Positions 9,165-16,146 of a stretch of 64,000 nt of DNA are shown here, piece after piece; the stretch's first letter is position 1; every line of letters starts with the position of its first letter. Below the pieces are notes generated by a model. The model searched no databases, was not told the DNA's origin, and saw nothing but the letters and a program-made list of their open reading frames with translations. Source of the stretch: Burkholderiales bacterium C2 (GTDB lineage: Bacteria; Pseudomonadota; Gammaproteobacteria; Burkholderiales; Burkholderiaceae_C). The position numbers were made by a program, and so were the translations under genes. The stretch is taken from the NCBI GenBank assembly GCA_005503085.1, contig SCOI01000008.1:186001-250000 (forward strand), given 5' to 3'.

Positions 9165-10262
9165 ATGCACGAACGCTTGGCTGACTGGCTGCTGACGACC
9201 GACCCCGCCCAGCGGCTGCGGCTGGGCCAGGCCGGGCTGGCGCTGTTGCTGATGGGTTTGAGCGTGCTGGTGATGCAGTACGCGGTCTGGGTCGCGAAGG
9301 CGCCGGTGGCGCCGGTGCTCTGGTGGACACTGCTGTCGCTGGGCGGGCTGATCGGCTTCTACCTGCTGATCCGCAGCGGCTGGTCGAGCCGCCTGCCGGA
9401 CCCCTCGCTGACGGTGCCGCAGATGCTGTACGCGATCAGCAGTGCGGCCGCCGGCTATGCGCTGGCTGGCCCGGTGCGCGGCGCGATCTTCCCGATCCTG
9501 GCCGTGATCCTGATGTTCGGCATGTTCCAGCTGCGCGCGCGCAGCGCGCTGTGGGTCAGCCTCTATGCCTTGCTGCTGCTGGGTCTGGTGATGCTGGTGA
9601 TGGCGATGCGGCGGCCCGAGGTCTACCGGCCGGCGGTGGAGTTCGGCCATTTTCTGATGCTGGCCTTCATGCTGCCCAGCGTGTCGCTGCTGGCCGGGCG
9701 GCTCAGCCAGATCCGCCGGCGCCTGGCGGTGCAGAAGCAGGAGCTGCAGCTGGCGCTGGAGAAGATCCAGACCATGGCCACCCGCGACGAGCTGACCGGC
9801 CTGCTGAACCGCCGCCGCATGCAGGAGCTGCTGGAGCAGGAGGTCTTGCGCAGCCGTCGCTCGGGCCGGGGTTTCTGCCTGGCCCTGCTGGACCTCGACC
9901 ACTTCAAGCGCATCAACGACGGCCATGGCCACAGCGCCGGCGACACCGTGCTGCGCGCCTTCGCGCCGGCCGCGCTGGCGGCGATACGCGGCGCCGATGT
10001 GCTGGCGCGCTGGGGTGGCGAGGAATTCGTGCTGCTGCTGACCGACACCGCGCTGCCGGCCGCCCGCGCCGGCGCCGAGCGCCTGCGCCTGCAGGTCGAG
10101 AGCCTGCTGATCCCGGTCGGCGCCCAGGCCCTGGGCATCACCGTGTCGATCGGCCTGACCGAATATCGCGGCAGCGAGACGCTGGCCCAATTGCTGGAGC
10201 GGGCCGACCTGCTGCTCTACGAGGCCAAGGCGCAGGGCCGCAACCGGGTCGAGGTGGGCTAG
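9165..10262 (+). CDS. membrane diguanylate cyclase (GGDEF domain)
   Basis: Makes cyclic di-GMP from two GTP. About six transmembrane helices occupy residues 20-180, then a coiled-coil linker (about 180-203) leads into a GGDEF domain (205-365). The active-site motif is GGEEF (284-288), a functional variant, and the product-inhibition I-site RGAD (275-278) lies the usual five residues upstream, so feedback inhibition is expected. The ATG at 9165 is preferred over an in-frame GTG at 9123 because the latter lies inside the preceding lrp gene. A -10-like TAGGCT (9151-9156) only eight bases before the ATG suggests its own leaderless transcript. The signal sensed by the membrane part is unknown. Confidence 0.92.
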   Translation: MHERLADWLLTTDPAQRLRLGQAGLALLLMGLSVLVMQYAVWVAKAPVAPVLWWTLLSLGGLIGFYLLIRSGWSSRLPDPSLTVPQMLYAISSAAAGYALAGPVRGAIFPILAVILMFGMFQLRARSALWVSLYALLLLGLVMLVMAMRRPEVYRPAVEFGHFLMLAFMLPSVSLLAGRLSQIRRRLAVQKQELQLALEKIQTMATRDELTGLLNRRRMQELLEQEVLRSRRSGRGFCLALLDLDHFKRINDGHGHSAGDTVLRAFAPAALAAIRGADVLARWGGEEFVLLLTDTALPAARAGAERLRLQVESLLIPVGAQALGITVSIGLTEYRGSETLAQLLERADLLLYEAKAQGRNRVEVG

Positions 10263-10276
10263 GGTAGGCTGCGGCC

Positions 10277-11191
10277 ATGACTCATGCCGCGATGCCCATC
10301 CGCCACTTCCTGCTTGCGCTGGCCGTTGTCGCCATCTGGGGCAGCAACTTCGTCGTCATCAAGCTGGGCCTGAACGCCCTGCCGCCGCTGCTGTTCGCGG
10401 CGCTGCGCTTTTTCTTTGCGGTGCTGCCGGCGATCTTTTTCCTGCCGCGGCCCCAGGTCGGCTGGCGCAATCTGGCGGCCTACGGTCTCCTGATCGGCGT
10501 CGGCCAGTTCGGCATGCTCTATCTGGCGATGCGCGCCCAGATCTCGCCGGGCCTGGCCTCGCTGGTGGTGCAGACCCAGGTCTTCTTCACGCTGCTGCTG
10601 GTGATGCGCCTGGCCAGGGAGCGGGTGCAGGGCTATCAATGGCTGGGCCTGGCGCTGGCGGCCGGCGGCATCGCGGTGATCGCCTCGCATACCGACGGCA
10701 GCACCACGGTGCTGGGCGTGCTGATGGTGCTGGCCGCGGCCTTCAGCTGGGCCTGCGGCAATCTCGTCGGCAAGCGCGCCGGCCGCGTCAATATGCTGGC
10801 CTATATGGTCTGGACCAGCTTGTTCGCGGTGCCGCCGCTGATCCTGCTGTCCCTGCTGGTCGAAGGCCCGGCCGCGATCGCGCAGGGGTTGCAGCAGGCG
10901 GGCTGGGGCACCTGGGCCGCCGTGCTGTGGCAGTCGGTCGGCAACACCTTGTTCGGCTACGGCGTCTGGGGCTGGCTGCTGGCGCGGCATGCGGCCGCCA
11001 CCATCGTGCCCATGGCCTTGCTGGTGCCGGTCTTCGGCATCGGCAGCGCGGCCCTGTTGCTGGGCGAGCCGCTGCCGCTATGGAAGCTGGGCGCGGCCGC
11101 CCTGGTGATGAGCGGGCTGGCGCTGAACCTGCTGTGGCCCTCGCTCTACGCCGGCCTGCGCATCTTGAAGCGCTCGCCCAGCTCGAAGTAG
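10277..11191 (+). CDS. EamA/DMT-family transporter
   Basis: A 304-residue integral membrane protein with ten predicted helices in two repeated five-helix EamA units. The N-terminal unit contains the characteristic IWGSNFVVIKLGL segment and the second starts near residue 145 (AAFSWACGNLVGKRAG). Members export amino acids, nucleobases or other metabolites; the arrangement resembles the RhaT/YdcZ-like drug/metabolite superfamily and the substrate cannot be inferred. TAGGCT at 10265-10270 lies six bases before the ATG, a likely leaderless promoter. The last 46 bp overlap the end of the convergent flavin reductase gene. Confidence 0.92.
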   Translation: MTHAAMPIRHFLLALAVVAIWGSNFVVIKLGLNALPPLLFAALRFFFAVLPAIFFLPRPQVGWRNLAAYGLLIGVGQFGMLYLAMRAQISPGLASLVVQTQVFFTLLLVMRLARERVQGYQWLGLALAAGGIAVIASHTDGSTTVLGVLMVLAAAFSWACGNLVGKRAGRVNMLAYMVWTSLFAVPPLILLSLLVEGPAAIAQGLQQAGWGTWAAVLWQSVGNTLFGYGVWGWLLARHAAATIVPMALLVPVFGIGSAALLLGEPLPLWKLGAAALVMSGLALNLLWPSLYAGLRILKRSPSSK

Positions 11192-11754
11192 TCGGCCGGG
11201 CCGCCGCCGCGCAGGATGGGGCGGGCGGCGGCGGTGTCGTAGATACCGTCCACCAGCAGCTGCTCGGCGATATGCACGCCCACCACCTCACCCAGGGTCA
11301 GCCAGGTATCGACCGCCGCGCCGGCCGCGCTCTGCAGCCGTATCAGCTGGCTCAGCCGGCACTCGAAGGACACCAGCGCGGCCGCCACGCGCGGCACGCC
11401 GACGATGCGCGACGGCGCCGTCGCCAGCCCGGCCAGCGCGAACTCGTCGACCTCGGGCGGCACGGCCGCGCAGCTGGCGTTCATCTGCTCGGCCAGATCG
11501 CGCGTCGCGAGGTTCCACACAAACTCGCCGGTGGCCTCGATATTGCGCACCGTGTCCTTCCAGCCGGTGCTGGCGAAACCGATGATGGGCGGCGTGTAGT
11601 TGAAGGCATTGAAGAAGCTGTAGGGCGCCAGGTTCAGCACGCCGGCCGCGTCGCGCGACGAGATCCAGCCGATCGGGCGCGGGCCGACGATGGCGTTGAA
11701 GGGGTCATGCGGCAGGCCATGGCCCAGCCGGGGTTCGTAGAAGTGTTCGCTCAT
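11146..11754 (-). CDS. flavin reductase family protein
   Basis: A 202-residue FMN-binding split-barrel protein of the flavin-reductase-like/DIM6-NTAB group, predicted to bind FMN and reduce flavin or a small substrate with NAD(P)H. Typical elements are the N-terminal AIVGPRPIGWISSRDAAG segment, the PPIIGFAS strand and the VRNIEATGEFVWNLATRDL region. It is convergent with the EamA gene, overlapping its last 46 bp, and divergent from the methyltransferase gene. The two upstream regions share a palindromic TATGCTA at 11779-11785 that could serve as a -10 element in both directions. No monooxygenase partner is adjacent. Confidence 0.88.
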   Translation of the reverse strand: MSEHFYEPRLGHGLPHDPFNAIVGPRPIGWISSRDAAGVLNLAPYSFFNAFNYTPPIIGFASTGWKDTVRNIEATGEFVWNLATRDLAEQMNASCAAVPPEVDEFALAGLATAPSRIVGVPRVAAALVSFECRLSQLIRLQSAAGAAVDTWLTLGEVVGVHIAEQLLVDGIYDTAAARPILRGGGPADYFELGERFKMRRPA

Positions 11755-11792
11755 ATCGGCATCGTGAGGGTGGCGGGCTATGCTACGCGCTC

Positions 11793-12605
11793 ATGACACA
11801 AGCTCATGATCAAGAAGACACGGGCGCCGCGCTGCGCGGCCTGTATACGGCCAGCGGCGGCGTCGGCGCGGTGTTCGACGCCAAGGTGGCCGACTACCAG
11901 GCTTCGCGGCCCGACTATCCGCCGGCCCTGTTCGACAGGCTGGCCCGCGAGCTGGCACCGCGCCGTGTCGCCGATGTCGGCGCCGGCACCGGGCTCTTGA
12001 CCCAGGGCCTGCTGGCACGCGGCTGGCAGGTGCTGGCGGTGGAGCCGAATGCGGCGATGCGCGCGGCCTGCGATGCGCGGCTGGGTGCGCTCGCCGGCTA
12101 CCGCAGCGCCGAGGGCCGGGCCGAGGCGATACCGGCTGCCGCTGCCAGCCTGGACCTGATCACCGCTGCCCAGGCCTTCCACTGGTTCGAGCCCGAGGCC
12201 GCCCGGGCCGAGGCCTTGCGGGTGCTGAGCCCCGCCGGCCAGGTGGCGCTGGTCTGGAACGACCGCCGGCGCGAGCAGCCGCTGCACCTGGCGCTGGATG
12301 AGGAGGTATTCGAGCGCCATGGCGGCGAGGGTCGGCTGCGCCTGCTGGCGCACGAGGACCGCGGCCAGGTCGGACGCTTCTTCGCTGACACCGCGCCGCG
12401 CCAATGGCAGTGGCCGCACGAGCATGGGCTGGACGAGGCCGGCCTGATCAGCCTGGTGTTCTCGCGCTCCTATATGCCTCGGCCCGACAGCGAGCCGGGT
12501 CGGGTCGTCACAGCGACGGTGCGTGAACTCTTTGCCCGCTTTGCGCGGGACGGCCGGGTGGCGGTGCCTTATACGACGGTGCTGATGCTGGGCCGGCCCG
12601 GCTGA
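11793..12605 (+). CDS. class I SAM-dependent methyltransferase
   Basis: A 270-residue Methyltransf_11-type enzyme. SAM-binding motif I reads VADVGAGTGLLT (about residues 58-69), the acidic residue ending strand 2 is in VLAVEPNAAM, and the motif-IV region is LDLITAAQAFHWFEPEAARAE. The YQASRPDYPPALFDRL segment before motif I is common to the UbiE-like/Tam-like group. The substrate is unknown. TATGCT (11779-11784) lies eight bases before the ATG, with no ribosome-binding element between, which suggests a leaderless message. It ends 12 bp before the convergent EthD-type gene. Confidence 0.87.
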   Translation: MTQAHDQEDTGAALRGLYTASGGVGAVFDAKVADYQASRPDYPPALFDRLARELAPRRVADVGAGTGLLTQGLLARGWQVLAVEPNAAMRAACDARLGALAGYRSAEGRAEAIPAAAASLDLITAAQAFHWFEPEAARAEALRVLSPAGQVALVWNDRRREQPLHLALDEEVFERHGGEGRLRLLAHEDRGQVGRFFADTAPRQWQWPHEHGLDEAGLISLVFSRSYMPRPDSEPGRVVTATVRELFARFARDGRVAVPYTTVLMLGRPG

Positions 12606-12617
12606 CCCGGCGCCGGC

Positions 12618-12926
12618 TCAGGCCTCCTTGCTGTCGAAGATCAGGAGGTCCACGCCGGCCTGCGCGAAGTTGGCCAGGTCGGCGGCGGTGGCCTGGCCTT
12701 GCGGCGAGGCCATCGCGGTCTGGAGGGCCGCCAGCGAATCGAAGCTCAGGATGGCCGCCAGGTGCAGCGGCGACTCGCCCTGCGGCGTCATCACGGGACC
12801 GCTGCTGACCTCGTAGCGGCGCAAGCCCACGATGGTCTTGGCCAGCGGCACATGGGTGGCGTGGTAGTGGGCGTCGAAGGCGGCCGCATCGGCCGGCTTC
12901 TTGTAGAGCGCAACAAGCTTTGCCAT
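12618..12926 (-). CDS. EthD family protein
   Basis: A 102-residue dimeric ferredoxin-like alpha+beta-barrel protein. The family signature is the N-terminal LVALYKKPADAAAFDAHYHA followed by THVPLAKTIVGLRRYE. EthD proteins accompany various oxidative or degradation pathways; many stand-alone members have no assigned activity. I chose the ATG at 12926 because GGAGAAG is correctly spaced before it. A second ATG four codons upstream overlaps that site and is unlikely. No degradation cluster surrounds it. Confidence 0.85.
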   Translation of the reverse strand: MAKLVALYKKPADAAAFDAHYHATHVPLAKTIVGLRRYEVSSGPVMTPQGESPLHLAAILSFDSLAALQTAMASPQGQATAADLANFAQAGVDLLIFDSKEA

Positions 12927-12972
12927 GGACTTCTCCATACCCGGCCGTGACGGCCTTCGCTATGCTAGCCCC

Positions 12973-13638
12973 ATGATTGATCAACGACGCCTGATGCTGC
13001 GGGGCTGCGGCCTCTTGCTGCTGGCCCCGGTCCTGGGCCGGGCGGCCGAGGGGCCGCGCCAGAACCTGCTGGTCGAGCTGCGCTGGGCCGAGTCCAGTGT
13101 CAGCGGCGCGGCGGTGGCCGGCGTGCGCCAGGGTGGCGTGGTGGTGGGCACGGCCGGCTCGGTCTCGCCCCGGCCGGGGCTGACGCTGTCGACCCGGCGC
13201 CAGGAGGCCGAGAGCAGCCAGATCCAGCGCGTGCTGGTGCTCAATGGCTACCAGGCCAGCGTGCTGCTCAGCGAGACCGAGCTGCTGCAATGGCTGGACT
13301 ATGGGGTCGAGCTGCACGGCGGTGGGAGGGAGCGCCCGCGCATCCATGCCCAGACCCACAGTCTGCCCATCGAGCGCCAGCGCGGTTTTGTGCTGACCCC
13401 GTCCTGGCCGGGCGGCAAGCAGCCGGTGCGGGTCGAGCTGCGTGCCTTGGGTGCTGGCCAGCAGAGCGGGGCGCAGAGCGAACTGCTGTCGACCGTGCTG
13501 GTGGCGATGGGCGACTGGCTGACGGTGGCGCGCAGCGGCGCTGCGACCCGCCAGCCCCAGGCCGGCGTGATCAGCAGCAGCGATGCCGAGGGCCAGAGCA
13601 GCCGTGAGCTGCAGCTGCGCGTCACGCTGGCACCTTAA
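12973..13638 (+). CDS. secreted protein of unknown function
   Basis: A 221-residue protein that I cannot place in a family. The N-terminus (MIDQRRLMLRGCGLLLLAPV then LGRAAEG) is a signal sequence with a twin-arginine near the start, so Sec or Tat export is possible. The mature part is rich in beta-prone repeats (RQNLLVELRWAESSVSG, VLVLNGYQASVLLSE, QLRVTLAP), resembling the short strands of secretin-like or pilus-assembly proteins, but no diagnostic motif is present. TATGCT at 12961-12966 lies six bases before the ATG. It is followed by the chitinase gene after a 69-bp gap that contains direct repeats. Confidence 0.7.
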   Translation: MIDQRRLMLRGCGLLLLAPVLGRAAEGPRQNLLVELRWAESSVSGAAVAGVRQGGVVVGTAGSVSPRPGLTLSTRRQEAESSQIQRVLVLNGYQASVLLSETELLQWLDYGVELHGGGRERPRIHAQTHSLPIERQRGFVLTPSWPGGKQPVRVELRALGAGQQSGAQSELLSTVLVAMGDWLTVARSGAATRQPQAGVISSSDAEGQSSRELQLRVTLAP

Positions 13639-13671
13639 TTGGTATTAAATTGGCATCATATTGGTGTTAGT
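13639..13671. promoter_or_regulatory. three 11-bp direct repeats upstream of the chitinase gene
   Basis: TTGGTATTAAA, TTGGCATCATA and TTGGTGTTAGT follow one another without gaps at 13639, 13650 and 13661, sharing TTGGYRTYA. Exact 11-bp periodicity places the copies on one face of the helix, as for a head-to-tail regulator array. A hairpin-forming palindrome (GGGGCT-ACT-AGCCCC, 13675-13689) follows in the presumed leader. This is probably the control site for chitinase expression; the regulator is unknown. Confidence 0.55.
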
Positions 13672-13707
13672 CTCGGGGCTACTAGCCCCTGATGGAGACA
13701 CCGAGCG

Positions 13708-14955
13708 ATGCGTTCCCTGCTGCTGGCCACCGGCCTGTTCCTGAGCACCACACTGGCCCAAGCCGAGCTGCCGCTGTTCGGCGCCGGGCCGCTGGCGGTG
13801 GAGCGCGGCAGCGATGCCAAGGTGGTCGGCGCCTATGTGCCGAACTGGGAGTCGGTGGCCGTCGTCGATGCCATCAAGCCCGGCAGCCTGAGCCATCTGC
13901 TCTATGCCTTTCTGCGCATCTGCGGCCCGGGTCAGCTGGCGCAGGATGCGAGCAAGTGCGAGGGCAAGCAGGCTTTCGAGCTGGCCACCGGCAAGGTCGA
14001 CAGCGAGTTCGATGCCGCCTTCCTGCGTCTGAAGGCCCGCCAGCCCCACATCAAGGTCGTCGCCTCGGTGGGCGGCTGGGGCGGCTCCGATCCCTTCTTC
14101 CACCTGGCCAACGACGCGGCGCGGCGCGCGGTGTTTGCCGCCTCGGCCGTCGCCTTCCTGCGCGCGCACCCGGGCTTTGACGGCATCGACATCGACTGGG
14201 AGCACCCCGGCGGCAATGGCGCGGTCAACGGCGTGCAACTCGGCGCCCCGGCTGATGGCCAGGGCTATGCCGATCTGATGAGCGAGCTGCGCCGCGCGCT
14301 CGATGCGCTGACGGCCGAGACCGGCCGGCCCTATCTGCTGACGACCGCGATCAACACCACCAGCGCCATCGTCGAGCGCATCAATTTCAAGCAGGCCCAG
14401 ACCTCGCTGGATCTGGTCTTCATGATGACTTACGACTTCTACGGCGCCTGGTCGGCCGTGGCCGGCAACCACACGACGCTGCGCAGCAGCGCCCCCGAGG
14501 CCGACGACAGCCTGCAGCGCTCGGTGCGCAATATGGTGGCGGCCGGCGTGCCGGCGTCCAAGCTGGTGGCGGGCGTGGCCATGTACGGGCGCGGCTTCGC
14601 CGGCGTGGCAAGACCCGTCACCGGCGCGGCCAAGAAGGCCGCCTTCCCCGGCGCCGACGGCGCCGTGGTCTACCGCGAGATCGCCCAGCGCTACCTCGGC
14701 CCCAAGGGTCAGGGCTTGCGCGGCTTCAAGGCCCGCTTCGACCCGGTGACCGAGGCCTGGAATCTGCACCACCCCCAGCGGCAGCTCTTCATCGGCTACG
14801 ACGACCCGCGCGCGGTGCGGGCCAAGGGCCGCTATGCGCTCGAGGCGGGCCTGGCCGGCCTGTTCGCCTGGGAGTTGAGTCAGGACAATGGCGACATCCT
14901 CAATGCGATGAACGCCGGGGTCGGCCACCGGCTGCTGCCCCACGCCAAACCCTGA
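13708..14955 (+). CDS. secreted chitinase, glycoside hydrolase family 18
   Basis: Hydrolyses beta-1,4 linkages in chitin or chito-oligosaccharides outside the cytoplasm. The signal peptide is MRSLLLATGLFLSTTLAQA. The TIM-barrel domain carries the GH18 substrate motif SVGGWGG and the catalytic DxxDxDxE motif in FDGIDIDWEHPGG, where the last Glu is the proton donor, and also the MMTYDFYG strand. At 415 residues it is a bare catalytic domain without a visible chitin-binding module. GGAGA precedes the ATG. Direct repeats at 13639-13671 probably regulate it. No chitobiose or GlcNAc uptake genes are in the window. Confidence 0.95.
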   Translation: MRSLLLATGLFLSTTLAQAELPLFGAGPLAVERGSDAKVVGAYVPNWESVAVVDAIKPGSLSHLLYAFLRICGPGQLAQDASKCEGKQAFELATGKVDSEFDAAFLRLKARQPHIKVVASVGGWGGSDPFFHLANDAARRAVFAASAVAFLRAHPGFDGIDIDWEHPGGNGAVNGVQLGAPADGQGYADLMSELRRALDALTAETGRPYLLTTAINTTSAIVERINFKQAQTSLDLVFMMTYDFYGAWSAVAGNHTTLRSSAPEADDSLQRSVRNMVAAGVPASKLVAGVAMYGRGFAGVARPVTGAAKKAAFPGADGAVVYREIAQRYLGPKGQGLRGFKARFDPVTEAWNLHHPQRQLFIGYDDPRAVRAKGRYALEAGLAGLFAWELSQDNGDILNAMNAGVGHRLLPHAKP

Positions 14956-14991
14956 CCCACATCAAGCCCGGCGGAGGCCGGCGGGCTCAGC

Positions 14992-15585
14992 ATGCGCAGC
15001 ATGAGCCGCCTCCTGATCATCCAGGGCCATCCCGACGGCAGCGCCCCGCATCTATGCCATGCGCTGGCCGATGCCTATGCGGCCGGTGCGCTCGATGCCG
15101 GCCATGAGCTGCGCCGTGTCGAGCTGGCGCGGCTCGACTTCCCGCTGCTGCGCAGCCAGGCCGAATGGCAGCAGGGCGCGCTGCCGGCCGGCCTGCAAGA
15201 GGCCCAGGATGCGATCGCCTGGTGCCAGCATCTGCTGATCGTGTTTCCGCTCTGGCTGGGCGATATGCCGGCGCTGCTGAAGGGCTTTCTGGAGCAGGTG
15301 GCGCGGCCGGGCTTTGCCTTCCATAGCGAGGGCAACAATATGCTGGCCAAGAAGGGCCTCGCCGGCCGCTCCGCCCGTGTGCTCGTGACCATGGGCATGC
15401 CGGCCGCGCTGTACCGCTACTACTTCCGCGCCCACAGCCTCAAATCGCTGCAGCGCAACATCCTCGGCTTTGTCGGCATCGCACCGGTACACGAGACCCT
15501 GATCGGCAGCGTCGAGGGTCTCAGCGAGGACGCGCGCAAGAAGTGGCTGGCGCGGCTGCGCAAGCTGGGTTCAGAGGCGGCCTAG
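14992..15585 (+). CDS. NAD(P)H-dependent oxidoreductase, flavodoxin-like fold (quinone reductase family)
   Basis: A 197-residue FMN/FAD flavodoxin-fold protein. The first strand and phosphate loop read LLIIQGHPDGSAPHLCHAL. The second part of the cofactor site includes LLIVFPLWLGDMPALLKGF, the signature region of the NQO1/MdaB/KefF group. Activity is expected to be two-electron reduction of quinones or similar compounds. The start could also be the ATG three codons later (15001). It is 36 bp downstream of the chitinase and its end overlaps the convergent GNAT gene by 15 bp. Confidence 0.86.
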   Translation: MRSMSRLLIIQGHPDGSAPHLCHALADAYAAGALDAGHELRRVELARLDFPLLRSQAEWQQGALPAGLQEAQDAIAWCQHLLIVFPLWLGDMPALLKGFLEQVARPGFAFHSEGNNMLAKKGLAGRSARVLVTMGMPAALYRYYFRAHSLKSLQRNILGFVGIAPVHETLIGSVEGLSEDARKKWLARLRKLGSEAA

Positions 15586-16146
15586 CCAATCCTCGCGCGT
15601 CAGCCGGTACAGGCAATGCCGGCGCAGCGCATGGCCCTCGGGCAGGGCGGGGTGGTCGAAATCCTCGGCGCTGTCGCTGCGCATGCCCAGGCGCTCCATC
15701 ACCGCACGGGAGCGCAGATTGGTCAGCGCGGTGAAGGACACGATCTCGGCCAGGCCCAGCTGTTCGAAGCCTGCCGCCAGCGCTGCCCGTGCGCCTTCGG
15801 TGGCCACGCCCTGGCCCCAGTGCGCACGCGCCAGCCGCCAGCCGATCTCCACGCAGGGCGAGAAGGGCAGCTGGCGGCGCGGCACGCTCAGGCCGATGAA
15901 GCCGATGAAGGCGCCGCTGTCGCGCAGTTCCACCGCCCAGTTGCTCCAGCCCCGCTCGGCGAACTGGGCCGTCCAGAGATCGATGCTGGCATCGCTCTGC
16001 TCACGGCTTTTCAGCGCGGGGAAGAACTCCATCACCTCCGGGTCGGCATTCAGCGCGGCAAAGGGCGCACGGTCGCTGTCGCGCCAGGGGCGCAGCAGCA
16101 GACGGGCGGTGTTCAGTGTCAGCGGCATGGGGTGTTTGTACGCCAT
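15571..16146 (-). CDS. GNAT family N-acetyltransferase (RimJ/RimL type)
   Basis: A 191-residue acetyl-CoA-dependent acetyltransferase of the Acetyltransf_3 group. It has an N-terminal TARLLLRPWRDSDRAPF, a central IGFIGLSVP strand, and an acetyl-CoA-binding region around IGWRLARAHWGQGVATEGAR. These are typical of ribosomal-protein Ser/Ala acetyltransferase relatives, most of which act on unknown substrates. Its ATG at 16146 overlaps the stop of the upstream NHL gene (TGATG), so the two are probably translationally coupled. An alternative start, MPLTLN, lies six codons further in. Confidence 0.88.
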   Translation of the reverse strand: MAYKHPMPLTLNTARLLLRPWRDSDRAPFAALNADPEVMEFFPALKSREQSDASIDLWTAQFAERGWSNWAVELRDSGAFIGFIGLSVPRRQLPFSPCVEIGWRLARAHWGQGVATEGARAALAAGFEQLGLAEIVSFTALTNLRSRAVMERLGMRSDSAEDFDHPALPEGHALRRHCLYRLTREDWLGRL

